DNA of 64,000 nucleotides from Meconema thalassinum (GCA_946902985.2 OX336399.1:161802911-161866910), one strand, 5' to 3'; counted from the stretch's first letter, positions 36,345 to 47,692 are shown. The notes: generated from the sequence alone by a model not told the origin. A program made the numbers and translations.

Positions 36345-36837
36345 ATTAGGGAACTGGAAAAGAGGAACGAAAAATTCTCCGTAAGATCTACGGAGCAATC
36401 AACAGAAACGGCATTTAGAAGAAAAGACCTAGTACAGAACTCTATCAAAAGACCAATACGATAACAGACGAAATTAGAAAATGCAGAGCCAAATTTTACA
36501 CTCACGTACACAGGATGGCCACCTCCAGATTGCCCAAGAAACTACTTGGTATCATAACACAGAGCAAATGCGGCACAGAATGGCTTAAAGAGGTACAGAG
36601 AGACTTACAAGTAATCAGTATAGAACATTTCGAAGACCGAACTGAGTGCCAGACGAAAATCGCGAATGGTAAGTTTGAACCAAGACAACCTGGAAAAAGT
36701 GGACGGATGAGAGGAAGAGGGAGCATTCAGCGAGAATGAGAGATTTTGGGAGGAGCGGAGGAGACACACCTCCAAATGACATCATGTTATCAAGTTTAAT
36801 CGCTCTCCCGTAGGGGAATTTTCGCTTAAATAAATAA
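36345..36837 (+). pseudogene. LINE C-terminal fragment
   Basis: Reads ERKILRKIYGAINRNGI, then KFYTHVHRMATSRLPKKLL and EWLKEVQRDLQVISIEHF in successive frames. This is the same type of LINE terminus as at 34166. The 3' non-coding end with tcccgtaggggaattttcgc runs to about 36837, where the poly(T) of the next LINE begins. Confidence 0.7.
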
Positions 36838-37325
36838 TTTTTTTTTTTTTTTTTTTTTTTACGAGGGAAGTGGAAAAATCTTCTATGAAGACGCTTGAAG
36901 AGAATCCTCACTCTTCAAGTGTGTGGGATTCTTACCCACTAAAAAACACACCCTTTCCATCCTGACAGTCCGTCCTGGAACCGCTCTCGCATTACTTGAG
37001 GACGGTGTCGGTCCTTTTAAGCTGCTCCTTCCTTATTCTGTTTATCACTGACGTTCATAAGCACCCAGTTCCCTCTTCTTCTGGCGCAGGACACCTTCTA
37101 TGTAAATAGCTATCTGATTCCATGTTTGATCATTTCGGAGCATCATCTGTAGAATGTTGCCCGGCGTGATTGCCCATAGAGAAACTTGCAGATCTCTTCT
37201 ATGTGTTGACCAACGTTCACACACAAAGAATGTGTGGAGCGCGTCATTCTCTTCATTACAACAATGACACAAAGGGCTATTAGCAACGCCAATGCGATGC
37301 AGGAATCTCCGAAAATATCCATGGC
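36838..37325 (-). mobile_element. R1/Jockey-group LINE, 3' end with poly(A)
   Basis: On the minus strand 37330-37045 encodes FLHRIGVANSPLCHCCNEEN and a DALHTFFVCERW stretch, a C..C...H...C zinc knuckle typical of the C-terminus of R1/LOA/Jockey-group elements, followed by RQKKRELG and a stop. The 3' UTR ends in 22 A (the T run at 36839-36860 on the plus strand). Unlike the RTE-type fragments around it, this one has a true poly(A) tail. Only the 3' end is present. Confidence 0.78.
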
Positions 37326-37385
37326 CTGATAATAATGAGAATAATAAAAGTAATAATGATGATGATAATAATAATAATAATAAAG
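37326..37385 (+). repeat. (AAT/GAT)n microsatellite
   Basis: Irregular AAT-GAT repeats, best read as the 3' tail of the LINE copy interrupted by the poly(A) element at 36838-37325. Confidence 0.7.
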
Positions 37386-37595
37386 TTAAGATCTCCGGGA
37401 AATCAACATCTCAGAAGACATTGTACAGGACAGATGTAATTTCAGAATCAAAAACGACAATTACCAATTTGGAGACAAACCCAACACCAGAGCCACTATA
37501 ACTTGGACAGAGGAACGAAGGAAGAAACTTAGTGAGAGGATGAAGAGATTTTGGGTGGGAAAGAAGGTCAACACATCAGCTAAGCAGGTTCAATA
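37386..37595 (+). pseudogene. LINE C-terminal fragment
   Basis: Encodes ISEDIVQDRCNFRIKN and TITWTEERRKKLSERMKRFW, the extreme C-terminus of the RTE-like LINE type repeated in this region. Confidence 0.65.
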
Positions 37596-37599
37596 GAGT

Positions 37600-38525
37600 A
37601 GGGCATAACGTAAAAAATGTTCAATTTCAAGTGAACGTTCTGACCCTTTTCCTATTAACACAAGACTTCGACAAGAAGACGGACTATCTCCGTTATCGTT
37701 CAATCTTGTCCTTGAAAAAGTTATTAGGACATGGAAAAATGAAGCAAAAGAAATAACTATTGGTCGACTACTCAAAAACAAAATTCAAACCCATAGTTTG
37801 GTCTTTACCGATTGTCTAGCTATTCTTTCTAACAATAGGCAAGAAAATAGTATATTGGATTACACGGCCAGTGAGTTATAACTCAGCAATGTTTCAAGGT
37901 TTGTGCCGTGTCTTGTTTGGGGTTTCACCTAGGACGGCACGGCACAAACCTAGAAAAATTGCTGAGTTTTAATAGGCAAGAAGCTGTTCAGGCCCTCGAA
38001 AGACATCACGAAATTCCAGCAAAAACCGGGCTCCAGATACCATATGAAGAAACTCAACACATGGAAGGATCTGCTCGTTATCTAGATGGGAAACCTCTTA
38101 AAAATAAATTCGGAAAATTCTAACAAGTAAATAAATTCAAGTACTAGGGGGAAGTAATTCAGTCATCAGGATTGAATCGTGAGCCAAACAAGGAGAGAAT
38201 TTCTAAATTACAAAAGACCTATAGAATCAATTTCGAAGGACGCAAAATTAAGATATCACACCCCAGTACCGTAATCAAATCTGAAGCACTACGAGATGTC
38301 TCGGAAACCTTGATTATTGGAGGCATATCTCTTATTAAAGACGTAGAGAAACGAGAGAGGAAAACCCTTGGTCCAGGCTGCTCAGAAGGAATCTGAATGA
38401 AATGGAAGTCTCAGGAGATTTATCAGCATGGTGAGAAGATCACTGACCCTTCAGGAAAAGACGATTGAAGTTCTACGGCAACATTCTAAGAATGAACAAT
38501 GGCAGGCTCAGCAACAGGATTCTCA
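37600..38525 (+). pseudogene. LINE RT and C-terminal fragment, interrupted by a 125-bp insertion
   Basis: The RT core is represented by RLRQEDGLSPLSFNLVLEKV and, at 37800-37830, a degenerate catalytic block FTDCLAIL in place of FADDLAIL, so the polymerase is inactive. After the insertion it continues with NRQEAVQALERHHEIPAKTG, LDGKPLKNKFGKF, then SEALRDVSETLIIGG and KRRLKFYGNILRMNNGRLSN to about 38525. Several frameshifts occur. Confidence 0.78.
37846..37970. mobile_element. 125-bp fold-back insertion with 12-bp TSD
   Basis: The insert is flanked by perfect 12-bp direct repeats aataggcaagaa (37834-37845 and 37971-37982). Without it, the LINE reading frame (NNRQEAVQ) is continuous. The insert holds a long imperfect inverted repeat: arms of about 31 bp starting aactcagcaat at 37880 and ending at 37969, with a loop of about 28 bp. 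A 12-bp TSD points to LINE-mediated retrotransposition of a structured RNA or a mini-element. I do not recognise the source. Confidence 0.75.
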
Positions 38526-38870
38526 ACCTTGCTCTCTAAATGAAAGTGAAGAGCAACTGGACCAAAAACGTGGAAATCACTAGAGGCGAGGTTCGGACTG
38601 TATGGAGGGGCGTCCAGACTCTCCCAGTGAAATAACCGGAGCTTGTTGGCGGCTCTGGTAGCCACATGTGACCTCGCATTGCCATGGTCCACTGAATATG
38701 TTCCTGGCAGGACAGCGATTCACGTGCAACGATGACGCCAAGACAGCAGTCCGACGATGGTTCCACAGTCAACCGGCTGAATTCTACCACAGGGGCATCT
38801 CAAATTTAGTGCTGCGATGGGACAAATGTCTGAACAAATGTGGAGACTATGTGGAATAATAGTGTAAGGT
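38526..38870. pseudogene. mariner transposase remnant with internal inversion
   Basis: 38693 down to 38526 on the minus strand encodes GNARSHVATRAANK and PPYSPNLASSDFHVFGPV, the region of the second and third catalytic acids in mariner transposases (normally HDNARSH and SPDLAPSD; here Asp-to-Gly and Asp-to-Asn changes). The next mariner segment, LAGQRFTCNDDAKTAVRRW through RWDKCLNKCGDYVE, is on the plus strand at 38698-38862. The two parts adjoin head to head, so one has been inverted relative to the other. The copy is inactive. Confidence 0.82.
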
Positions 38871-39590
38871 ACGCAGAACAGTGCGTGTATTTGTAATTAC
38901 TAGGGCTCGGATTTTTAGGTGCTTAAAATCGGGAAAATATTTATTTTTTTATGTATTAAAATACCTGAAGTATGTGACAAAAAAGTAAAAATATTTAATT
39001 ATAATTTAGTTGATTAATGTGAATATAAACAATATGCAGCACTCACGATTGCAATTTATTCTATATCTCACTGAATGCTGAAGCATTACAATACACAGCG
39101 AGATACATCTTCAGGTTGTCCATCACAAATGAGAACGATTATCGCGAAACACTTATTCTGAAGGCGCGAAACTGCGGCGATATGTTTCTTGCCCTCGAGG
39201 TGTTGTGTAACTTGAGATCGCTGTTCAGCTTAGATTGGTTTCCCACATGGTTGGCAGAACACAACGCCCCCATCAGAAGTAAAATTATCCTTAAATTCTG
39301 CAAAAGACGATAACTAGTAGTTTTTAAGCTTTACGCATCGTAGAACTGCCTTACACATCACGGAGCAGGAAAGGAACTGCATGTGAGTGACACTGGTTCC
39401 AGGTAGCTGGGAGAGGGGGAGGTCTAGCACGTGGTGAAATATGGCCATGGACAAGGAAATCGCCGGCTTACACAGTGAGTGGCACGAGGCGACAAGTTAT
39501 GAACACACAGTTGCAAGCTGGCATCGCTCTGCATGATGAGTAGATAGCTCACAGGTTTTTCCCCGTTGAAGTAACACAGAACAAAAATGC
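38871..39590. other. Unclassified DNA
   Basis: AT-rich to about 39060, then a more mixed stretch. A segment starting ctagggctcggatttttagg is present. No gene, RNA or classified repeat could be supported. Confidence 0.35.
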
Positions 39591-41084
39591 AACAAACAGT
39601 TCCGTGAAGAACTATACAGCCTATTTTCATATATCCTACTTATGTTAATTTCCTATATCAACGTACAAAATTTCAGTTTGATTGCTGTAATAGATACGTA
39701 GACATTGAGAACCGAGTAAATATTGCGGATGGTCGCCATGTTGGAGCTTGTTGGCGGCTCTGGTTGCCACATGTGACCTCGCATTGCCATGTACTGTTAC
39801 ATGAAGAGTATTGTATCGTGTAGTAATCAAACTTCAATCACATGATTAGGACACAAGAAGTAAAAACGAGATTTTAAAATTTCGCACAGCTGCCATCTTG
39901 TGGTTATGGAAACAATTGAAAAAATTAGATGCCAGTGGATTAACATTTGTATAAGGATTTACTGCACCAAGTGTCACTGCACTCGGATGGTTAAATTGCG
40001 AGAAACGACCATGTGAATATTTATATTTCGCGTTGCCGCCATGTTGGATTTGTGATCACCAGCTTATTGAAAGTCCGATAGGTGAACTTCTGTTCATAGC
40101 CCCTATGAACATTAAGAAAATCAGTTTGATTGCTGTAATAGATTCGTAGATATTGAGATCCATCTAAATATTTCGGATGGTCGCCATGTTGGATTGTTAT
40201 ATGTATAGGCCATAGAGTCATGTACCATTAAAGGAAAATTATTGCGTAGGTTCATTATTCAAACTTTCACTTCGATCGTATGATTACGACACAAGAAATA
40301 AAAACTTAATTTTAAAATTCGCACAGCCACCATCTTGAGGTTATGTAAACAATTGAACTAAATTAGATACCAGTACATTACAATGTGTATAAACATTTCC
40401 TGTACCAAGTATCATTGCGTTTGGATCATTAAAACGCGAGAAAGATCACTTTAAAATTTTCAAATTCGCTTGACCGCCATATTCGTTTTGTAGTTAACCG
40501 GTTTTTGAAAGTCTTATCATAGGTGAACTTGCAGTAGTGCCCTTTATCTCCGTACAAAATTTCAGGGTTATACCGCTATTAGTTTCAGAGATATAGAATG
40601 CCGTTGAAATATTAGGCACGTCCCCCATCTTGAGGTTATGTAAACAATTGAACGAAATTATATGTCCGTGCATTACACTGTGTATAAACATATACTGTAC
40701 CAAGTTTTATTGCGTTTGGTTGGTTAAATCGCGAGAAAAGTCTATTTAAAAGTCACAAATGCGCTTGACCACCATGTTGGTTTTGTAGTTACCAGGTTTT
40801 CAAAAGTCACGTAGGTGAACTTCTATGCTGGTGAAATATTTCGCACAGCCGCCATGTTGGATTGGTGAGACCTAACAAAATTTGAAGGGCACGATCGGGG
40901 TCGCCCGGAATAGTGCTATGAACTTACCGAGTTTCATTGAAATCGCTCCAGTCGTTTAGAAGTTATTAGGGGGGACACACACCATCACACACACCATCAC
41001 ACACACACACGTACATACAGACAGACACACGGACAAAAGGTGATCTGATAAGCCTATTATTTCATAAATGAAAATAGGCTAATA
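39591..41084 (+). mobile_element. Family B element (B3) with a mariner-derived patch
   Basis: Complete B copy of about 1.49 kb: 5' aacaaacagttccgtgaag, subterminal agcctattttca, repeated gcacagccgcca-type units, a (CA)n tract at about 40975-41030, and a 3' hairpin ending aaaataggct at 41080. At 39743-39791 about 26 bp of normal B sequence is replaced by 49 bp matching 38638-38686 of the mariner remnant. Confidence 0.87.
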
Positions 41085-41129
41085 TATCTAGCGTACTGAT
41101 TAAAAAACATATAAATATTATGTCTTTTC

Positions 41130-41760
41130 ATATGCTAACTAGCAGAAGTACCCGCTCTTCGAACGGTCTTCGGTATTAATAAACAGACGCTATGAATTGA
41201 GCTACTGTTGCAATGGTTAGGGGCTTGTCATTCCTTCATAAGTTTATCAGTACTATCATGACGAATAGAAGGAGAAAGTGAGGAGACTCCTGAAGTTCAA
41301 GCGCGCCTCGCCAGGCAGCGCTAGAGTGGGCAAGTTCCACACTGCCGGGGTCAGCTGGTCTTAGGGATGGTGCTAAGGGAAACGAATTACTTTGTAACTA
41401 ATACTCTTTTAAAAAGTAATTAGCGGTTACAATGTTAGTTTTCTGGGTATATCACATACACTGTTAATTTAATATGTGGTTTTCGGAGACCCATTATAGA
41501 CTCCCTAGTTTTGTGTCACACATTGAGAAGCGCAACATATGCTTTGGTCGTCTTTCTAGGATAATTTTTATTTTTCGCCTATTTTAGCATGTATTTTGAA
41601 AAGTTTTTCCCTATACCAACCCCTCTATGAGAAGTACGGTGAAGAGTTTTATAAACGATTGGTGTATTGACTGATGGTTACAATACCTAATTTTACGATG
41701 CTCCAAGCACCCGAACATGAATTATAGTCGTACATCAACATGAAGATCAATCAACAACAC
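41130..41760 (+). repeat. Unclassified dispersed repeat C (copy 1)
   Basis: Shares with 42100-42958 and 45990-47110 a series of segments including ggcttgtcattccttcat-type text, atgtggttttcggagac, a cacattgagaag segment and gcatgtattttgaaaag. It opens near an agtacccgctcttcg motif. It is non-coding and strongly diverged. The class is unknown. Confidence 0.6.
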
Positions 41761-42099
41761 AGAGTCAAACAAAATCATCTTTACGATGAACCCGTTTGTC
41801 GACAAAAAAATATGATACGTTAAAATGTGCTTTCAAACTAAATTCACCTACCGTGTACTTTCTGACGTGAAAATAATATTGAAAACCTTGTTGACGAAAC
41901 GCAATATATGTCAAATGAAAACTGACTCTCACCGTTGTGGAAAGTCCCCATCCCCAGGATGACTCCCTTACTAAATTATAAAGGCTTGTGGTGCATGAAA
42001 ATTCAGGATTTTTAGCCACCAATCGCCCAAATTCGCAAAAACTGCAAAAAACACTATTTCAATTCAGGATTTTTTGAAAATAATGTTGCTGTTTGGTGA
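41761..42099. other. Unclassified AT-rich DNA
   Basis: Between two C copies. I see no gene or named repeat. Part may belong to repeat C. Confidence 0.3.
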
Positions 42100-42958
42100 T
42101 ATAATAGACCTTTTGAACAACATATCGCATATCGCACGTGTAAGTCACGTGTAAAAATTCTAGGGTACCTCATGAACCCCTTAAGCGCATTGATGTATTT
42201 TACAGTCTATGTTTGTTTCCATGATAACCTTATAGCCATTTGCTAACTTTTACCGAAATTTAATAAATTGAGTTGCATTGCTTCTTACAGAAATAGATAC
42301 CTCTTGAGTACTATTGTCTTGGTTACCGGCTTGCATTCCTTCATTAGTTTCTTCTTGTTCTTCTTCTTCTTACGGATGGGCCAGCTAAGGACCACGACCT
42401 TCAACTTTTCAGCTTGGCGAGGGACTTGATGTTTGCCCAATATTCGCGCATTCTCTGGCTATGTTTCTCCTTTCTCTCTTTTGTCCAGATGATGCCGGTT
42501 TTCTTACAGGGTGGTCTGTCCTAAAATCTCTTCTGTTTAAGTATCTTTCTGAGATGTGATCGACTTCTGATATCACTTTCCATTATCTTCAGTTCTTGTA
42601 TGTCCTTGTTAACGTCTGTTAACCAAGGTGTCACGCTCTTTCTATTCTCCCAGTACTGGAGAAGCTGGTTGGTTAGACTTTTTGTGTTCATCCTTGAGAC
42701 ATGTCCGTCGAAAGCCAGACGTCTCTTCCTGGTCGCATCTGTGATTTTCTCAGTATATCTCTATAGCTCCTGATTTGGTCTTCTTCTGTACTCGTCATCT
42801 ATTTTTATTAGTTTATTAACTGGAATTAGATTTCTGGGAATATCTCAGAAATGTGGTTTTAGAGCCTTAGAACGTAGTAGCCTCCGAGCCACCGAGGGGC
42901 TGAAAATGAGTTTTGTCTCGTCCTTGTACGCCATAATATAATCATAATCATAATAATA
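42100..42958 (+). repeat. Dispersed repeat C (copy 2), split by a LINE
   Basis: 42130-42350 and 42807-42958 match consecutive parts of copy 3 (about 46070-46300 and 46800-46960): the cgcacgtgtaa segment, aagcgcattgatg, ggttaccggcttgcattc, then gggaatatctcagaaa and gaaaatgagttttgtctcgt. The LINE at 42351-42806 interrupts it. Confidence 0.7.
42351..42806 (-). mobile_element. LINE 3' fragment nested in repeat C
   Basis: Minus-strand coding remnants read FDGHVSRMNTKSLTNQLLQ, YWENRKSVTPWLTDVNKDIQ and a WTKERKEKHSQRMREYW end, the same terminus type as at 34166 and 38200. It ends in an (AAG)n-like tail (cttcttgttcttcttcttct on the plus strand). Flanks attagttt at 42343-42350 and 42807-42814 form a target duplication of at least 8 bp. 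Confidence 0.8.
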
Positions 42959-43416
42959 ATTTAATATAGGGATGTTGTTGTTTGAGTCTTCAGTCTTTTG
43001 ACTGGTTTGATGCAGCGCTCCATGCCTCCCTGTCCTGAGCTCATCGTTTCATCTCTACATAGCTACAATCTACATCCGAGGCAATCTGTTTAACATACTC
43101 TAGCCTTGGTCTAACCCTACAGTTCTTGTCCTCGACCCTTCCTTCCATAACTCAGCTTGCTATTCCTGGGTGTCTTAGTATGTGTCCTACCAATCTATCT
43201 CTTCTCTTCATTAGCAGTCGCCAGAAACATCTCTCCCCTCCAACTCGTCTTAATTCCTCTTCGTTTGTAACCCTATCTACCCATCTGCTCTTCATCATTC
43301 TCCTGTAACACCACATTTCAAACGCTTCAATTCACCTCTTTCCTGCTGCACCAATAGTCCAAGTTTCACTTCCATAGAGTGCCACGCTCCAGACAAAGGT
43401 TTTCAAAAATGTCTTC

Positions 43417-45249
43417 CTAGTACCTTAATCTACGTATATTCGATGTCAACAGATTCCTTTTCTGTAGAAATGCTTGCCTTGCCTGAGCCAACCTACTTTT
43501 TATATCCTCTTTGCTTCGTCCATCACTGGTTATTTTGCTTCCTAAGTAACAGAAGTCTCCTACTTCCTTTAGTTTTTCCCCTGCCAATTTGATGTCCATA
43601 GAGGTTTCTGATTTATTGCGACTGCATTCCAATATTTTTGTTTTACATTTATTAATTTTCATCATGAATTCTTTCTTCAAGACGGAGTCCACACCATTCA
43701 AAAACTCATTCAAATCCTCAGGCGTGTCGGCCAAGATGACGATGTCATCAGCAAATCTCAGAGTTGAAATTATTTCTCCTTGAATCTTCACTCCCACTTT
43801 AAATTTTTCTCTAATTTCCTTCATTGCTTGTTCAATGTAAAGATTGAAAAGTATGGGTGATAAGTTGCAGCCTTGCCTTACACCTTTCTGAATACCAGCT
43901 TCTCTCTCATATCCTTCAACTCGAATGACTGCTGTCTGGTTTCTGTACAGATTGTATATCACCCTCCTATCCCTGTACTTTATTCCAATCATTTTCAAAA
44001 TGTCAAACAATTTAGTCCAATCAACGTTATCAAAAGCCTTTTCTAAGTCTACAAATGCCATGAACGTTCTCTTATCTTTTCTTATTCTACCTTCCAAAAT
44101 CAGCCTAAAACTTAGTACAGCTTCCCTTGTTCCGACATTTCTCCTGAAACCAAACTGGTCTTCACCCAATTCTGCTTCTATCTGGCTTTCCATCCTCTTG
44201 TAAATTATTCTAGACAGGATCTTTGAAGCATGAGTAATCAAGCTGATTGTACGGTAATCCTCACATCTGTCAGCTCCTACTTTCTTCGGTATAGGGATGA
44301 TAACATTCTTCTTGAAATCAGGGGGTACCTCACCTGTCTCATAAATCCTACACACCAAGTGAAATAACCTGATCAGACCTTTATCTCCTATGCAGCGTAG
44401 CAACTCAATCGGTATATCATCTATGCCTGCTGCTTTGTTCCTGCTTAAGTCTTCCAATGCTCTGTCAAATTCTGATCTCAATATTAAATCTCCTTTTGCA
44501 TCCTCGTCAATTTCCTCCTCCCTTTCCATTACATGATTCTCAATCTCCTTTCCCTTATACAAACACTCTATGTAAGCTTTCCATCTCTCAACCTTTTCTT
44601 CCCTATCTGTTAGAGGCTTTCCATTTGTGTCCTTAATATTACAGCACTTAGTCTTCTTTTCCCCAAATGTGTTCTTAATCCTTCGATAAGCTGTGTCTAC
44701 TTTTCCTAATTTCAGACATTTTTCTATACCTGCACATTTCTCTTTCAACCATTCTTCTTTCACTACCTTGCACTTCTTAACCTCATTTCTCAGACGTCTG
44801 TATTCTGCTTTCCCCTTTTCATCTCTAACATTCTTGTGTTTTCGCCTTTCATCCATCAATTCCAGTATATCCTGAGTGATCCACGGGTTTCTGCCTATTC
44901 TTTCTTTCCTACCATTTTTTTCTTCTGCGGATTTTGTTATTTCATTCTTCAAAAGTGTCCATTCGTCTGCAATTGAAGTTTGTTTAGGGTCTTTCATTAG
45001 TCCTTCCTTTATACTCTTCTTGAATTTTTCATTTACATCCTTCTCTTTCAGTCTGTCTATTGCCCACTTTTTTGGCTTTTGACTTTTCTTCAGTTTCTTC
45101 AACTTTAACCTGCATTTCATAACAACTAGATTGTGGTCAGAGTTTATGTCAGCGCCGGGATATGTTTTACAATCCAAAATCTGGTTTCGAAACCTCTGCT
45201 TGACCATAATTAAGTCGATTTGGTAACGTCCTGTATCTCCTGGTCTCAT
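43417..45249 (-). pseudogene. RT domain of RTE-like LINE
   Basis: Longest intact part of the LINE ORF (610 codons). It starts inside the last endonuclease block (QIDLIMV and SDHNLVV, the catalytic SDH) and then has a Lys/Glu-rich linker. The fingers/palm follow: NKAAGIDDIPIELL, NVIIPIPKK, YRTISLITHASKILSR, EDQFGFRRNVGTREAV, MAFVDLEKAFDNVDW, GVRQGCNLSPILFNLYIEQ and the catalytic FADDIVIL. The thumb has DFCYLGSKITSDGRS. The frame then shifts at about 43430; the remaining LYGSETWT and WCYRRMM region is in another frame down to about 43130. Catalytic residues are intact, so inactivation is recent or partial. Confidence 0.9.
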
Positions 45250-45314
45250 CCATGTGTAGCCTATATTCTTCTATTGTGGTTATTGAATAAGGTGTTAGCT
45301 ATGACCAACTCATG

Positions 45315-45968
45315 CTAGGTGCAGAATTCCATCAGCCTGCTTCCTCGATCATTCCTTTCACCTAATCCGAAATCTCCTACTATCTTCCCTTCTCTTCCTT
45401 TTCCTACCACAGCATTCCAATCTCCCATTACTATAACATTTTCATCATCCTTGACATACCTCAGAATTTCATCTATTTCTTCGCAGACCTTTTCAACATC
45501 TTCATCATCAGCTTGACTGGTAGGCATATAGACTTGTACCACTGTAGTGCACGAAGGTTTTGTATTGATTTATGCTACAATAATCTGTTCACTATATTGC
45601 TCATAATATTCCACCCGCTGTCCAAGTTTCCTACTCAATATGAGACCAACCCCTGCTTGGCCATTGTTTGATTTAGTGCTAATGACCCTATAGTCTCCTG
45701 ACCAAAAGTCCTGTTCTTCCTGCCAGCGCATTTCACTAATCCCAACCAAATCCATCCTCAACCTATCCATTTCCCTTTCCAAGTTTTCTAACCTTCCACT
45801 TCCTAGCAGACTTCTAACATTCCACGCTCCGATCCGTAGAATATCAGATTTCCTCTTTGTCACTTCTGTGATGTTAACCCCCTCTCGAGTAGTCCCCACC
45901 CGGAGATCCGAACGGGGGACTAGTTTACCTCCGGATTGAAATTTTACAAGGGAGGAGGCCATCATCAC
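45315..45968 (-). pseudogene. APE-like endonuclease domain of the LINE
   Basis: Two pieces in different frames. 45968-45570 has RIGAWNVRSLLGSG (motif I Asn) and ISEMRWQ (catalytic Glu). 45542-45315 has MVQVYMPTSQADDEDVEK and VIVMGDWNAVVGKG (the GDxNA motif). Together with the SDH at about 45130 these are the diagnostic motifs of apurinic endonucleases of non-LTR elements. The first Met at 45968 is plausible but not certain as the native start. Confidence 0.85.
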
Positions 45969-45989
45969 ATGTAATTATTCATAGAGAGG

Positions 45990-47110
45990 TGCATATCCTC
46001 GGGAATAGCGTTACGGCTGTAGTTTCCCGTTGCTTTCAGGGATAGGGATATAATAGTCCTTTAGTACCACACCCGCACGTGTAAATCGCGTGAAGAAATT
46101 CAAGAGTACCCCTTGACCCCCCCTTAAGCGCATTATATACGTATTGATGAATTTTACAGCTTAAGTTGGTTCCGTGATAACATTATAGCCGTTTGCGAAC
46201 GTTCACAGTATTGTAATAAATGGAATGGCATTGCGCCTTACAGAAATAGATGGACTTCTGAGATTGTGTTGCCATGGTTACCGGCTTGCATTCTTTCGAT
46301 GGCTTTCACTCGCTATCGTTTTACCCTCCAGGGTCGGCTTTTCCAACGAACTAAGCGAGGGATTCCACCTCTACCACCACTGGGGGCAGTGTCCTGGAGC
46401 TTGAGACTCTGAGTCGAGGATACAACTGGGGTGTGACCAACACTACGCACAGGCGGCCTCACCTGCAAAGAGAACAGGGGGTCTGATGAAGGGATGGGAA
46501 GAGTTGGACGGTTAGGCAAGAAAGCGGGAAGGAGGCGGCCGTGGCCTTACGGTAGGTTCCATCATGGCATTTGCCCGAAGACGAAGTGGGATACCATGGA
46601 AAACCACTCAGAGGATGGCTGAGGTGGGAATTGAACCCCCTCTACTCATTTGGACCACTCGAGGCTGAGTAGACCCCGTTCCAGTCCTCATACCACTTTT
46701 CAAATTTCGTGGCAGAGCCGGGAATCGAACTCAGGACCTCCGGGGCGGCAGCTAACCATGCTGACCACTACGCTACGGAGGCGACCTTTCAATAGCTCAT
46801 TAAATGAAATTAGTTTTTTGGGAATATCTCAAAAACTGTTGGCTTTAGGAACTTAAAATGTGGTTTTCGGGGCCTTGTAGGGCCTCCGAGTTTTGTTTCT
46901 CACATTGAGACGCTGAAAATGAGCTTTGTCTCGTCTTTCTACGCCCATTTCAGCATGCATTTTAAGGGGGTAGGCCCTCTTTTATGAGAGGTATGGAGAA
47001 GAGTTACATCAATGATTACTTTCGTGCCTCTGATGGACTTCTGTACCAAATCTTACGTTGATCCACTCAGTCGTTCTCGAGTGATGCGCGTGCAAAGTTG
47101 TACACAAACA
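45990..47110 (+). repeat. Dispersed repeat C (copy 3), split by SINE E2
   Basis: The longest C copy. It continues past the shared segments to gcatgcattttaaggggg, tactttcgtgcctctgatgg and a terminal stretch with acaaacaaacagacatac. It is interrupted at 46315-46785 by an E-family SINE. Its left end abuts the 5' end of the LINE at 42965-45985. Confidence 0.65.
46315..46785 (-). mobile_element. SINE family E, copy E2
   Basis: Minus-strand copy of the element described at 53198-53680. The head is at the right (gcctccgtagcgtagtgg on the minus strand, A box and B box intact) and the 3' end at the left with ccctggagggtaaaacga. It is nested in repeat C copy 3. Confidence 0.85.
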
Positions 47111-47212
47111 AACAGACATACAGTACAAAAACGTTGTTTTTGCGCGCAACCAGTCTGAAACGCGTTAATAACTCAAATTTCCGTGGAAATTCAGAAAAAA
47201 CAAACAAACTTT

Positions 47213-47218
<6 letters not shown>

Positions 47219-47266
<48 letters not shown>
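47219..47266. repeat. (TA)n microsatellite
   Basis: About 46 bp of uninterrupted alternating T and A. Confidence 0.98.
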
Positions 47267-47269
<3 letters not shown>

Positions 47270-47692
47270 TAGAGATAAGTGAAAAACATGAATTTATGTA
47301 TTTATAGCAAATATGCTTAAAATATGTATTTACATATAAAAGAATGTGTACCTATAAATCCGACCCCTATGACAATGTTTCTAATTACCTGTAAGTTTTT
47401 TTTCTTTTTTTTTTAGCTAAAAGACATAGTGGCAAAGACTCTTCGATCCGCCCTCGTATTCGAGCACACACCCTCTGGGAATGGATCGTGGTCTCACACT
47501 CACACACTCAGAGTCTCAACCATCCCAGTCACTTGATGGCTTCGTTACCTGTCTCACGACTTGTCGTCCAGCCAAGAAAAGCAGGTCAAGCGTGGACAAG
47601 ACATTTGCATTCGTTGTTACGGAACTGTCCGAAACTAGAGCAACTTAAATAACCTCCTCCAGATGGGGTTGCCAGACGATCCGTTTATTTTT
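47267..47692. other. Unclassified intergenic DNA
   Basis: Has a T-rich run at about 47398-47413. No repeat shared inside the window and no gene found. Confidence 0.35.

Larger units (their letters stand above)
42965..45985 (-). mobile_element. RTE/BovB-like LINE, near full length
   Basis: A 3.0-kb element on the minus strand: an APE-type endonuclease (45968 to about 45120), a reverse transcriptase (about 44500-43560), a C-terminal region, and a 3' UTR with gactgaagactcaaacaac ending in an AT/ATC microsatellite at 42930-42960. The coding region is interrupted near 45560, at 45300 (TAG), at about 45262 (frameshift) and at 43430. Truncated relatives lie at 27289 and 56163. The endonuclease resembles proteins annotated as craniofacial development protein 2-like in insects, which are RTE-derived. 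Confidence 0.92.

Noticed and set aside
43589..45516. Plus-strand open frames opposite the LINE
   Set aside because: They are shadows of the minus-strand reverse transcriptase and endonuclease.
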